A stretch of DNA of 29,117 nucleotides from Alphaproteobacteria bacterium UBA828 (GCA_002296185.1 DBHM01000024.1:7913-37029), one strand, 5' to 3'; positions 16,882-25,237 are shown, counted from the first letter of the stretch. Notes: generated by a model not told the origin, from the letters alone. Made by a program: numbers and translations.

Positions 16882-17775
16882 TTATATTTTTTCTAATAAT
16901 TTTTCGATATCTTCTTTTCGGAAAGACTCAATGTCATCTTGGTACTTTAGTAGCACACCAAGAGTTGTGTCTACTAGAGAAGCATCCAAGGATTTTGCGT
17001 TTAATACTTCTAAAGATCTCGCCCAATCAATTGTCTCTGCAACACCAGGTAATTTGAATAAATTTAATTTCCTAATATTCTGGACGAAATTGACAATGTT
17101 TTTAGCTAGATTTGCATCAAGCCCCGGTACTCTTGTTTTTAAAATAGCTAATTCTCTATCTGCTTTGGGGTAATCAAGCCAATGGTAGAGACATCTGCGT
17201 TTAAGTGCATCGTGAATTTCACGAGTTCGATTAGAGGTAATAACTACAATAGGTGGTTTTGTAGCCTTCAACGTGCCTATTTCTGGGATGGTGATCTGAA
17301 AATCAGAGAGTAATTCAAGCAGAAATGCTTCAAAGGGTTCATCTGCACGATCTATCTCATCTATTAAAAGTACAGGTGGGCCTTTAGAGTCTGTTTCTAT
17401 TGATTGTAAGAGGGGTCTGGGAATAAGAAATTTTTTAGAAAAAAGCTCTACCTCTAACTTTTGCTGATCAATTTCACCAGCAGCCTCTGAAAGACGAATT
17501 TCTATCATTTGACGCGCATAGTTCCATTCATAAACAGCAGATGATATGTCAAGACCTTCATAGCACTGCAAGCGGACTAGGTTACGTCCCAGAGATAGTG
17601 ATAGAACTTTAGCAAGTTCTGTTTTTCCTACCCCTGCTTCACCTTCTATAAAAAGAGGCCTTCCTAACTGAAAAGAAACAAATAAGGTAGTTGCAAGATT
17701 ACGATCAGCGATATATGAATTTTGAGATAGGAGTCCTAAGAAATCATTTACTGATTGCGGGGTTTCTTCACTCAC
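16882..17775 (-). CDS. coxD: MoxR-type AAA+ ATPase (CoxD-like)
   Basis: AAA+ ATPase of the MoxR family, 297 residues: Walker A GEAGVGKT (45-52), Walker B LLIDE (136-140) in LLIDEIDRADEPFEAFLLE, sensor-1 region VITSNRTREIHDALKRRCLYHW and the C-terminal LPGVAETIDWARSL block. CoxD homologues act as chaperone ATPases that help assemble the [CuSMoO2] or Mo site of CO-dehydrogenase-like enzymes, normally with a CoxE VWA-domain partner, which is missing here. The GTG start overlaps the upstream stop by one base (TAGTG) with GGAG 7 nt upstream. Its neighbours coxG and xdhC support the CoxD role. Confidence 0.9.
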   Translation of the reverse strand: MSEETPQSVNDFLGLLSQNSYIADRNLATTLFVSFQLGRPLFIEGEAGVGKTELAKVLSLSLGRNLVRLQCYEGLDISSAVYEWNYARQMIEIRLSEAAGEIDQQKLEVELFSKKFLIPRPLLQSIETDSKGPPVLLIDEIDRADEPFEAFLLELLSDFQITIPEIGTLKATKPPIVVITSNRTREIHDALKRRCLYHWLDYPKADRELAILKTRVPGLDANLAKNIVNFVQNIRKLNLFKLPGVAETIDWARSLEVLNAKSLDASLVDTTLGVLLKYQDDIESFRKEDIEKLLEKI

Positions 17776-18218
17776 TATTTTTCTCCAGATACTATTGTAT
17801 GAATGGTATCAGTTATACTCTTAATTCCCACAATTTCCCTAACCTTAGAGTATGAGGGGTTTAATTTAAGACACAGATTACCGTTTTTTTGTAAAAATAT
17901 ACTATTATCTTTAGGTGCGTCTTTATATCCTATAATAAAGACTAAATCATTTTCTTTAAGTTTATCTATATCATCAATATAGGTATTCTTGTCTTCTCTT
18001 TTTGTTAGACTTACCTTTCGGTTAAGGGTATTAGCTATAGTTATTTTTGCTCCACACTCTTGATGATATTTTGTGTCTTTACCTTTCTTATCGATCTCAG
18101 AATTTGGTTCATACATAGCAACAGCAACACGTATACTAAACTCCGACAGTTTCTCGGTCATCTCTAGTATATTACCTATTATCCCGCTATCTTCATTCAC
18201 TACCGAAATAAGTAACAA
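17775..18218 (-). CDS. MobB-like protein without a P-loop
   Basis: Protein of 147 residues between coxG and coxD. I read it as a diverged relative of MobB, the GTP-binding molybdopterin-guanine-dinucleotide accessory protein. The best match is DKKGKDTKYHQECGAKITIAN (43-63), which parallels the MobB switch region (D-x-x-GKDS ... AGA-x-x-x-V/I-A), followed by DLVFIIGYKD (91-100), where MobB has LILVEGFK. The Walker A GxxxxGKT is replaced by VNEDSGII (7-14), so nucleotide binding by that loop is unlikely. TTG 18218 is chosen because GGAG lies 7 nt upstream and it clears the coxG stop by 14 nt; an upstream TTG at 18290 would overlap coxG by 58 nt. The fold assignment is by eye. Confidence 0.6.
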   Translation of the reverse strand: MLLISVVNEDSGIIGNILEMTEKLSEFSIRVAVAMYEPNSEIDKKGKDTKYHQECGAKITIANTLNRKVSLTKREDKNTYIDDIDKLKENDLVFIIGYKDAPKDNSIFLQKNGNLCLKLNPSYSKVREIVGIKSITDTIHTIVSGEK

Positions 18219-18225
18219 ATTAGAT

Positions 18226-18229
18226 CTCC
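18226..18229 (-). promoter_or_regulatory. Ribosome-binding site fixing a TTG start (MobB-like gene)
   Basis: GGAG on the minus strand lies just after the coxG stop and 7 nt before TTG 18218. It is the only good site near the N-terminus of the MobB-like frame. Confidence 0.6.
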
Positions 18230-18232
18230 GTA

Positions 18233-18841
18233 TTATAAGGTGAGTGCCAGAATTAATATAATTGCTGCTGCGCAAATACAGGCAGTCCAAACCCTAAAGG
18301 GTATACCAGAGTGTTTTCTTTCTTTTGATACATTTTTTTCAATACTTACTTCTGGATTTTGAATGCCTTGTTTTTCAATTCTAGATTCAGCTCCGTTTTG
18401 TTGAGCAGTTAAAGTATCTGCGAAATTTTTAAAAAATTCATCTGCCAGTTTTCGTGATGCAGATTCTATTAGCCGGGACCCTACTTGTGCTAATTTGCCT
18501 CCAACATTACCCTCTGCATTATAAGATAAAAGCGTCTCTCCATCTGTCTCAGATAGAGAAACTGCCGCACTGCCGGATGCAAATCCAGCTGGCCCACCTT
18601 GACCTTCTCCAGAAATTTTATAACTGTTGGGTGGGTCCAGGTCACTTAAGTTAACTTTTGCGTTAAACTTAGCTCTTACTGGTCCGAGTTTTGTTGAAAT
18701 CTTGGCTGTAAATTCAACATCTGAGATTTTTTCTATTGCTTCACAGCCTGGCAATGAGGATTTTAGTATTTCAGGATTATTAAGTGCATCCCATACAGAT
18801 TGCTGGCTGAAAGGAATTTTGACTTCACCAGATATTTCCAT
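18233..18841 (-). CDS. coxG: CoxG-family SRPBCC membrane-anchored protein
   Basis: Carbon-monoxide-dehydrogenase-type subunit G of 202 residues. Residues 1 to about 150 form an SRPBCC (START-like) domain with the CoxG signature IPFSQQSVWDALNNPEILKS (9-28), SLPGCEAIE, GPVRAKFNAKV, GEGQGGPAGFASGSA and GNVGGKLAQVGSRLI. A charged linker leads to a C-terminal hydrophobic anchor (about 182-202), placing the protein on the cytoplasmic membrane. CoxG is thought to help recruit CO dehydrogenase to the membrane. It is the first gene of the run that continues with the MobB-like gene and coxD. A TATAAT lies 13-18 nt before the ATG but has no good -35 partner. No coxMSL genes are near. Confidence 0.93.
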   Translation of the reverse strand: MEISGEVKIPFSQQSVWDALNNPEILKSSLPGCEAIEKISDVEFTAKISTKLGPVRAKFNAKVNLSDLDPPNSYKISGEGQGGPAGFASGSAAVSLSETDGETLLSYNAEGNVGGKLAQVGSRLIESASRKLADEFFKNFADTLTAQQNGAESRIEKQGIQNPEVSIEKNVSKERKHSGIPFRVWTACICAAAIILILALTL

Positions 18842-18936
18842 GATTTATTCCATTATATTTTATATATCAGTTAAGTTAATTATTATTAAGATTTGATTTT
18901 AGCTTATAGTCTCTATTAGTGAATATTTGTAGTATC

Positions 18937-20619
18937 TTAGCTATAATAAACTAATAGACATATACATAGAATTATCACAACCCAAAAGGCAGATAATCCT
19001 GCAGTAACACTTGATATTGTTTTAAGAGTTTGTCTGTTGTTTATATTTAATCTTGTCAGTGACCAAGAGATTAATATTTCCCAAGTATTTTTGATTCTTG
19101 GTCTTAATTTTATATTTATATATAAAATATTATTGGCTATATAGGGGACTAGCCTTCTATAAATATAGTCCAAATCTAATGTTATAGTATTAGTTCTTTT
19201 CATTAAAGGTAGGAATAAGAAAAACGCCAGTCCTGAGAATAATAGTAATTGAAATTGAGTCCCCACATGTCCTCCCGAGTAAGGAATGTAATCAATATTT
19301 CCAGGTAATATTTTATAGAGAATACTAGGGAATATACCGATAATAATACAGAGTATAGCTGCTATTATCATTGCAATTTGCATTAATAGCGCTGGTTCTT
19401 TTGGGCGTAATCCAGAGTCTTTCTGAAAAAAGACAAACCAGGGAAATTTTATGCCTGCGTGTAGGAATACCCCTGCAGATGCTGCTGCAAGCAGGTACCA
19501 AACAATTGAGAGGTGACCTATTGACGCAGCCTCGGTTATCATTGATTTAGATATAAATCCTGAGGTTAGTGGGAAAGCAGATATTGATAAGGCCCCTATT
19601 ATACAGCACATAGTTGTTAACGGCATGGTCCGATAGAGACCACCTAGTTCTATGCATTTACTTTTCCCAGTCATTTGCAATACTGCGCCAGCAGACATTA
19701 ATAGTAATGCTTTATATATAATATGTGTAAAAGCATGAGCGGTAGCTCCATTTATAGCTAATGCGGATCCAATTCCTGCTCCTGTAATCATAAACCCAAC
19801 TTGGTTAACAATACTGTAGGCCAGTATTCGTCTCATATCATTTTCAAGAAGTGCCCAAAGGATCCCATAAAAAACCATAAATAGTCCGAAATAAATTAGC
19901 ACCTCTTCTCCTGCAAATCCTCTTAAGATTGCATATACCGCTGTTTTAGTCGTAAACGCTGATAGAAAAACCATACCTGCGGGGCTAGATTCAGGGTATG
20001 CATCGGGCAGCCAGGAGGAAAAGGGTGGTGCTCCAGCATTAATCAAGAAAGCTGCTAGTATTAACCAGTGCCCAGGGGTATTAAGAGCCATTGCTTGAAA
20101 GGTAATAGATTCATTATCAATCCAATGTCCAGCAATACCTGTTAGGAAGAGAGCGCCTCCAAAAAGATGAATGATTATATATCTTTTACCTGCTGCTGTA
20201 GCAGCTTGCGTGTTGCCCTTTAAGATTATATAGCAAGAAGCTAGTGCCATAATTTCCCAAAAAATAAATAACGTAATAAGGTCGCCTACTAGGCAAGCGC
20301 TAACTGCTGATCCTCCGTAAAAAAAAGTGGAACTTAATTCCTTCCTTCTCATTCGTGCGCCTATTGCATAAATGGTCCCTATAAGGGACATAATTGCAAA
20401 TATAGTCGCGAATAATCGTCCTAGTGAGTCGTGCTTTAATATTATTAAGTCATTACTTATCCAGCTAAGAGATAGGAGTGTATTCTCTGGAATTGTCCAA
20501 ATAATTGCCAATGTAAATACTGGTGCAGCTAATGCTATTAATCTTTGTGAATTTTTATTGGGAATTATTAAAATCAAAACTCCAGCAATCAGTAGAATTA
20601 GTCCTGGTGGAAAAAGCAT
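18937..20619 (-). CDS. Mrp/Mnh antiporter MrpD-like subunit, third copy
   Basis: Polytopic membrane protein of 560 residues, of the proton-translocating NuoL/M/N-MrpA/D family. The trans-membrane-5 Glu is present (Glu122 in FIFWEIMALASCY). The usual Lys of the helix before PFxxWLPDAY is Asn194 (FLINAGAPPFSSWLPDAY), while FTTKTAVYA (222-230) and HIIYKALLLMS retain the later Lys residues. Compared with the two upstream paralogues it has a long C-terminal extension with a final membrane helix. I believe close homologues of this subunit share the altered position, so it is probably a subfamily trait. It is the last gene of the antiporter operon, 5 bp after the small membrane protein; coxG follows 95 bp later. 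Confidence 0.9.
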   Translation of the reverse strand: MLFPPGLILLIAGVLILIIPNKNSQRLIALAAPVFTLAIIWTIPENTLLSLSWISNDLIILKHDSLGRLFATIFAIMSLIGTIYAIGARMRRKELSSTFFYGGSAVSACLVGDLITLFIFWEIMALASCYIILKGNTQAATAAGKRYIIIHLFGGALFLTGIAGHWIDNESITFQAMALNTPGHWLILAAFLINAGAPPFSSWLPDAYPESSPAGMVFLSAFTTKTAVYAILRGFAGEEVLIYFGLFMVFYGILWALLENDMRRILAYSIVNQVGFMITGAGIGSALAINGATAHAFTHIIYKALLLMSAGAVLQMTGKSKCIELGGLYRTMPLTTMCCIIGALSISAFPLTSGFISKSMITEAASIGHLSIVWYLLAAASAGVFLHAGIKFPWFVFFQKDSGLRPKEPALLMQIAMIIAAILCIIIGIFPSILYKILPGNIDYIPYSGGHVGTQFQLLLFSGLAFFLFLPLMKRTNTITLDLDYIYRRLVPYIANNILYINIKLRPRIKNTWEILISWSLTRLNINNRQTLKTISSVTAGLSAFWVVIILCICLLVYYS

Positions 20620-20624
20620 ATTTA

Positions 20625-20924
20625 TTATTCCCCACCACTATTTTTAGATGAATTAGATTTTTCACCATCATCAAAATAAAAATTTTCTTTACGCTTTAGG
20701 AAAAATCCAAGCCCTTTACTGACAAAAATCATTGCAGCACAACAACCTAGGCCAAACCATGCGCTGAACCCGAATGTATCATTCACAATAAATTTACCGT
20801 GTGAATCAAATAATAGATCAGAGGTAACACTTAGTATAAGTACTATTACTAGGACCATCCACAATTTTCGTATAGTTTTCCTTTTTGCTAGCCAGTAATC
20901 AGAACTATTTTTTTTATGAGACAT
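20625..20924 (-). CDS. Small two-helix membrane protein of the antiporter operon (unknown)
   Basis: Protein of 99 residues that I do not recognise. A basic, Lys-rich N-terminus (MSHKKNSSDYW) leads into a first hydrophobic helix (LWMVLVIVLILSVTSDLLF), a short loop (DSHGKFIVND), a second helix (FSAWFGLGCCAAMIFVSKGLGFFL) and a polar Ser/Asn/Lys-rich tail with DDGEKS. ATG 20924 is preferred because AGAGGGA lies upstream; an in-frame TTG at 20945 would extend back into the preceding gene. It sits between two MrpD-like genes with 1- and 5-bp gaps, so it is probably an accessory subunit of the complex. Small proteins of similar size occur at this place in related loci, but I know no function. Confidence 0.75.
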   Translation of the reverse strand: MSHKKNSSDYWLAKRKTIRKLWMVLVIVLILSVTSDLLFDSHGKFIVNDTFGFSAWFGLGCCAAMIFVSKGLGFFLKRKENFYFDDGEKSNSSKNSGGE

Positions 20925-20925
20925 T

Positions 20926-22398
20926 TTATTGTCCCTCTGTTGCAAGTTCTGAAAGAGCTGTTGCCCAATCAGGATAAATAAACATTGTTATAGAGATGAT
21001 GCTAGTAATAACTATAGCTAAAAGCATAGTCAGAGGCGCTTCTGAATAGGTTGATATTTTACTACTATTTTTTTGGTGACTTTCACTTTTTAAGCCTAAA
21101 ATTATAATTGGGGCTAAGTAAGATGTAGTTAGTATTGTCCCAATAATAATAACAGATATTGCAAACCAGTTATCGGCATTAAGGGCGCCATTAATAAGAT
21201 TCCATTTTGTAACAAATCCTGCTGTTGGTGGTAGACCAATCATAACAAGGCTACCGATAATAAAAGCAGTCATTGTTATTGGCATACTTCTCCCAATACC
21301 TCTGAGCTCAGATACTTTAGTTTTACCCATTGCAGTATAGATTGCTCCCGCGCAGAAAAATAAAGTTATTTTACCAAAAGCATGTGCAGCAATATGAAAT
21401 GCACCTGCACTAAATGCCTGAGCATTAGCAAGCGAGGCAGCTAAAACAATATAGGATAATTGCCCAATAGTAGAATATGCTAGACGGAGCTTAAGATTAT
21501 CCTCTCGTAACGCTACTAATGAAGCAGCAATTATAGTAAATCCAGCAACGTATATAAGCCATGAACCACTCGCAGATTCTGTTATGGTATCAAATCCGAA
21601 GATATAAAATGTAAGTTTTAATATTGTGAAGACACCTGCCTTAACGACAGCAACTGCATGAAGTAATGCGCTCACAGGAGCGGGGGCAACCATCGCAGCA
21701 GGGAGCCACCGGTGAAATGGCATTATCGCAGCTTTACCAACACCAAATATAAATAAAATTAATAGTACTGCGGCAGTGCCATCTGAAACTTTTCCAGAAA
21801 GTATACCTCCTTTTATAAAATCTAATGATCCAATTTCTATCCAAGTCCAAAGCATAGCCAGTAATAGAAGCATAATTGATGTGGTAAGTAATATGCCAAG
21901 ATATATGCGACCTGAACGTTGCGCCTCCGGTGTGCCGGAGTGAGTAACAAGAGGATATGTTGAAAGTGTTAGAGCTTCATAAAATAAAAATAATGTTAGT
22001 ATATTTCCTGAGAATGCTATACCTGCAGAGCATCCAAGGGCAGCAGAAAAATAAGCGAAAAAACGAGTCTGATTTTGCTCATTATTTGCCCTCATATATC
22101 CTAAAGAATATAGACTTGAGACAATCCAAAGAAATGAACTCACAAGACAGAATAGGGCACCTATAGGCTCTACTTTTAGAAACAAAGGTAAGTTCGGGAT
22201 TATTTCCCAAAATATTACTGTTGGACTTCCTCCAGAGAGAACTTCTGATACAACTAAGGAGGCAGCTACGCACATAGCAGCTGAGGAGAAAAGAGATATA
22301 GATTCGCGTAAATTTGGATGGTTACCAAATATTATTATAAGAGGAATCGCACCTAAGGGTATTGCTATGCAGAGTATCGTAAACACTTCAGGCATCAT
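20926..22398 (-). CDS. mnhD: Mrp/Mnh antiporter MrpD-like subunit, second copy
   Basis: Proton-conducting membrane subunit of 490 residues and about 14 helices. It keeps the charged residues thought to form the ion path: Glu141 in FLFYEALTLSTYPL, Lys222 in FGVGKAAIMPFHRWLPAA and a later Lys in HAFGKITLFF, with HAVAVVKAGVF between them. Start ATG 22398 (with a second ATG directly after) follows a strong GGGAGGA site and overlaps the previous stop in an ATGA junction. The FYEALTLSTYPLVTHSGT sequence is closer to the NuoM-like branch than its neighbour is. It is part of the E-F-G-(MbhDE)-B-C-D-D-x-D operon. Confidence 0.92.
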   Translation of the reverse strand: MMPEVFTILCIAIPLGAIPLIIIFGNHPNLRESISLFSSAAMCVAASLVVSEVLSGGSPTVIFWEIIPNLPLFLKVEPIGALFCLVSSFLWIVSSLYSLGYMRANNEQNQTRFFAYFSAALGCSAGIAFSGNILTLFLFYEALTLSTYPLVTHSGTPEAQRSGRIYLGILLTTSIMLLLLAMLWTWIEIGSLDFIKGGILSGKVSDGTAAVLLILFIFGVGKAAIMPFHRWLPAAMVAPAPVSALLHAVAVVKAGVFTILKLTFYIFGFDTITESASGSWLIYVAGFTIIAASLVALREDNLKLRLAYSTIGQLSYIVLAASLANAQAFSAGAFHIAAHAFGKITLFFCAGAIYTAMGKTKVSELRGIGRSMPITMTAFIIGSLVMIGLPPTAGFVTKWNLINGALNADNWFAISVIIIGTILTTSYLAPIIILGLKSESHQKNSSKISTYSEAPLTMLLAIVITSIISITMFIYPDWATALSELATEGQ

Positions 22399-23873
22399 TG
22401 TCCTCCCACTAGAGTGTTTGACGCCTCAATTGAAATACCAAGTGTTAGATCCGTATGTATCCCAAAATATATGGTAGCAATAATAAGTAACCATACTGGA
22501 ATGATCTGATAAAATGATAGTTTTTCAACTCTACCAAAAACTATTTCACCCTTTGAGAAGTATATAGATTCTAAAATTTTACCAACATATATGATTGCGA
22601 GTAATGAACCTAATAGTACTATTATTGCTACAGGCCAAAGTCCATAATCAAGAGCAGCTTGGACTATGTACCATTTACCGATAAACCCCGCTGTGCCAGG
22701 AACTCCAATAAGACTGAGTCCTCCTATTAACAAGGCTGCTGAAGTAAATGGCATACGTTTAGCTAAACCCTTAAGGTTTTTTAATTTAGTTTCACCTACG
22801 CTGTAAGCTATGCAGCCAATTGTCATAAACATGGCTCCTTTTGTGATACCATGATTAGCAATGTGAACAATTCCCCCTGTAAGACCGGTGACAGTGGGTA
22901 TACTAATACCAACTACAAGATATCCAATCTGACTAATACTTGAGAATGCAAGTAATCGACGTATATCATTTTGAAATATAGCTATTATTGCCCCTACCAA
23001 AATCGCTAGTGAGGCTAAAGATAAAAGAATTTCAAGTAGGGGAATAGAATCAAAAGTTAGACTTGGTCCTATAATTGAATATATAAATCTTAGAAGCAGA
23101 TAGGCCCCTACCTTTGTTGAAACTGCGGCTAGAAACGCAGAAACAACTGTCGGGGCGTGGGTGTATGCTGCTGGTAACCATAAGTGTAAGGGAAATAAAG
23201 CAAGTTTTATTAGTATACCTACAGTTATGATTGAAATCCCTGCTATAACTGGTCTTGTATCTATAATTGGTTGAAGCCTTGTTGACAGGTCAGACATATT
23301 CAGAGTTCCTGTCATCGAATACAAGAAGCCAATACCAATTAGTATAAATGTTGCCCCTATAGTTCCTTGAATAAGATATCGATAGGCGGCCTTTAGGGAT
23401 TGTCGTTTGCGACCTAGCCCAATCAAAACATAAGTGGCTAATGAAGAAATCTCTAGAAAAACATAAACATTAAATAAATCACCTGTAGCAGCTATGCCAA
23501 TTAAACCCAATAACGCTAAAAGAAATATAGAATAGAAAAGATGTCTTCTATTATGTTCTATTTCTTTTTTTATTATACCCTTGGAATAAGGAAGGATTAT
23601 TGAGGCGATAAAGACTATAAGTAGGATAATGTAAATGTTAAGAGAATCTAAACTATATTCTATCCCAAATGGCGGGCGCCAACCTCCTAAATGGTAACTA
23701 ATAGGACCTTCTTGGATAATATTAAAAGTTAGAAATGAAACTATTCCGAGGACTGTCCAGGTGGATAAAGTTGCAATAGCCCAAGCCCAATTTCCATTTC
23801 TAAAAATTACACAAAGTGGAGATGCCACAAGTAATATTACTATCTGAATTATTGGCAATTGATCAGATATCAT
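22395..23873 (-). CDS. mnhD: Mrp/Mnh antiporter MrpD-like subunit, first copy
   Basis: Polytopic proton-translocating subunit of 492 residues. Key residues are visible: Glu141 in VYVFLEISSLATYVLIG, Lys223 in GILIKLALFPLHLWLPAAY, STKVGAYLLLRF and HIANHGITKGAMFM. The order C-D at this point matches classical Mrp operons (mrpC followed by mrpD), so this copy is the best positional MrpD. The ATG overlaps the MrpC stop by 4 nt (ATGA), and its own stop overlaps the next paralogue the same way. Confidence 0.93.
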   Translation of the reverse strand: MISDQLPIIQIVILLVASPLCVIFRNGNWAWAIATLSTWTVLGIVSFLTFNIIQEGPISYHLGGWRPPFGIEYSLDSLNIYIILLIVFIASIILPYSKGIIKKEIEHNRRHLFYSIFLLALLGLIGIAATGDLFNVYVFLEISSLATYVLIGLGRKRQSLKAAYRYLIQGTIGATFILIGIGFLYSMTGTLNMSDLSTRLQPIIDTRPVIAGISIITVGILIKLALFPLHLWLPAAYTHAPTVVSAFLAAVSTKVGAYLLLRFIYSIIGPSLTFDSIPLLEILLSLASLAILVGAIIAIFQNDIRRLLAFSSISQIGYLVVGISIPTVTGLTGGIVHIANHGITKGAMFMTIGCIAYSVGETKLKNLKGLAKRMPFTSAALLIGGLSLIGVPGTAGFIGKWYIVQAALDYGLWPVAIIVLLGSLLAIIYVGKILESIYFSKGEIVFGRVEKLSFYQIIPVWLLIIATIYFGIHTDLTLGISIEASNTLVGGQ

Positions 23874-24232
23874 GGTTCACCTTCATTGCGGTCAAGGTCC
23901 TCCAGTTCGTCATCCTCTCCAGTGCCATAGGTTCGTTTTATCGCGACAGAAAGTGCTAGACCCACTGCTAAAGTAGCGATACTGACTACAATTGCAGTTA
24001 GTATGAGTACGTGAGGTAGAGGATTGGAATAATATAAAAAATCTTTTGATATGATGGGTGCAGTGCCACCAGAAAGTTTCCCAATAGTAATAAAAAGTAG
24101 AAAAACCGATGTTTGGAACAGGCTTAATCCAATTAGTTTTTTTATCAAATGTCCACGCGACATTATTGTAAATAATCCTACCATGGCTAGGCTAATTGCT
24201 GCCCAGTAGTTTAATTGTTCTAGGATATCCAT
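23870..24232 (-). CDS. mnhC: Mrp/Mnh antiporter subunit C (NuoK-like)
   Basis: Small membrane protein of 120 residues with three hydrophobic helices, homologous to NuoK/MrpC: YWAAISLAMVGLFTIM, LIKKLIGLSLFQTSVFLLFI and the C-terminal LPHVLILTAIVVSIATLAVGLAL segment with the family PHxLxLTAIVV motif. The polar tail is acidic (GEDDELEDLDRNEGEP). It starts 1 nt after the mnhB stop and ends in an ATGA overlap with the first MrpD. Confidence 0.93.
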   Translation of the reverse strand: MDILEQLNYWAAISLAMVGLFTIMSRGHLIKKLIGLSLFQTSVFLLFITIGKLSGGTAPIISKDFLYYSNPLPHVLILTAIVVSIATLAVGLALSVAIKRTYGTGEDDELEDLDRNEGEP

Positions 24233-24233
24233 G

Positions 24234-24647
24234 CTAACGTCGGCCAGCCAGGCTAAAGAAGATCATAAGCATAACTGCTGAAACAGTAATACCTACACCA
24301 ATCTCAATTATGAGTATTCCCGTATGATTTCCACTCGCACTATTCGTTGATAGAAATCCGTATTCAAGAAATTGTCCTCCTGCTATCATAGTGGCTATAC
24401 CAACACCTACATATAGTAATAAGCCAACGCATGAGATAGATGTAATAATCCACATAGGAGCAGCTTTTCTAGCTATACCAATATTAAATATTATTGCGTA
24501 AAGTATTAGTGCAGAGGCAATAATTACACCAGCTTGAAAACCGCCTCCAGGACCATAATCTCCATGCATCTGGACATAAAAACCAAAGAGTAGGATGAAC
24601 GGTATTAGGAGTTTAGATACAACGCGTAATACTAAATAATCTTTCAT
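24234..24647 (-). CDS. mnhB: Mrp/Mnh antiporter subunit B (MnhB domain)
   Basis: Protein of 137 residues and four hydrophobic helices with the MnhB signature: LLIPFILLFGFYVQMHGDYGPGGGFQAGVI (about 12-41), where HGDxxPGGGFQAG is diagnostic, and the C-terminal HTGILIIEIGVGITV. It is a subunit of the cation/proton antiporter. The ATG overlaps the preceding stop by one base (TAATG) and has GGAG upstream. Confidence 0.95.
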   Translation of the reverse strand: MKDYLVLRVVSKLLIPFILLFGFYVQMHGDYGPGGGFQAGVIIASALILYAIIFNIGIARKAAPMWIITSISCVGLLLYVGVGIATMIAGGQFLEYGFLSTNSASGNHTGILIIEIGVGITVSAVMLMIFFSLAGRR

Positions 24648-25237
24648 TATTTTTTAATCTCCAGCTTTTGAGATCTTCGCCTTCTTCTTAGTCCTGTTAG
24701 AAGTGCTAGTACGCCAATTCCTGCTGTAAATATGACTGTAACTTCTCCTAAAGTGTCAAACCCTCTATATGATGCAAGAACTGCGGTAACGACATTAGGC
24801 GAGGTAGTTTGAGATACAGAATATTGCAGATAATAGGGTGCAACGTGTAAATGTGCAGGAGCATTAGGGTCACCAAAGTCTGGCATGCCAATTGTTCCGA
24901 ATATGAGTAATCCACCAGTTGCAATGACTCCAATAAGAGGTAACCATGGTTTTTTGGTGGACTTTTTTTCGTGTTTTCCAGTTAACCAGATAGAAAATAG
25001 AAGTAGTGCTGTAGTAATACCAGCCCCGACTGCAGCTTCCGTAAATGCAACATCAACAGCATCAAGTACAACCCAGAGGGTTGCCATTAATAGACTGTAT
25101 ATGCCTAGTAGCATTGCTGAAGCTACTAAATTTCTAAGCCAAACTGCAGCTATGCCGGTAAGCAAAACAAAAATAAGGATAATAATGTTTATATATAAAT
25201 CTATTTTCTTTTCTCCTTTGTATTTTTTTTGGTCCAA
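24647..25237 (-). CDS. DUF4040 (MbhD/MbhE-like) antiporter subunit, equivalent to the MrpA C-terminus
   Basis: Membrane protein of up to 196 residues. The MbhD-like part is LVASAMLLGIYSLL...LDAVDVAFTEAAVGAGI; the MbhE-like part contains VVTAVLASYRGFDTLGEVTVIF. Both modules normally form the C-terminal end of the large MrpA subunit; here they are free-standing and no full MrpA exists in the operon. The start is uncertain. TTG 25237 is the only conventional codon near the expected N-terminus and is used for the coordinates. It lacks a ribosome-binding site and overlaps mnhG by 37 nt. A good AAGGAG (25213-25218) instead points to ATA at 25204-25202, overlapping the mnhG stop as ATAG. A basic cluster (RRRRR) closes the protein. 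Confidence 0.88.
   Translation of the reverse strand: MDQKKYKGEKKIDLYINIIILIFVLLTGIAAVWLRNLVASAMLLGIYSLLMATLWVVLDAVDVAFTEAAVGAGITTALLLFSIWLTGKHEKKSTKKPWLPLIGVIATGGLLIFGTIGMPDFGDPNAPAHLHVAPYYLQYSVSQTTSPNVVTAVLASYRGFDTLGEVTVIFTAGIGVLALLTGLRRRRRSQKLEIKK

Noticed and set aside
17775..18218. Degenerate coxE (VWA-domain partner of coxD)
   Set aside because: Position fits, but the protein is too short and shows no MIDAS DxSxS motif; GKD and GYK segments match MobB better.
18219..18290. Longer start of the MobB-like gene from TTG 18290
   Set aside because: It would overlap coxG by 58 nt without a ribosome-binding site; TTG 18218 has GGAG at ideal spacing.
18842..18936. Promoter for coxG from a TATAAT just upstream of the ATG
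   Set aside because: No acceptable -35 hexamer at 16-18 nt, and AT-rich spacers yield such hexamers by chance.
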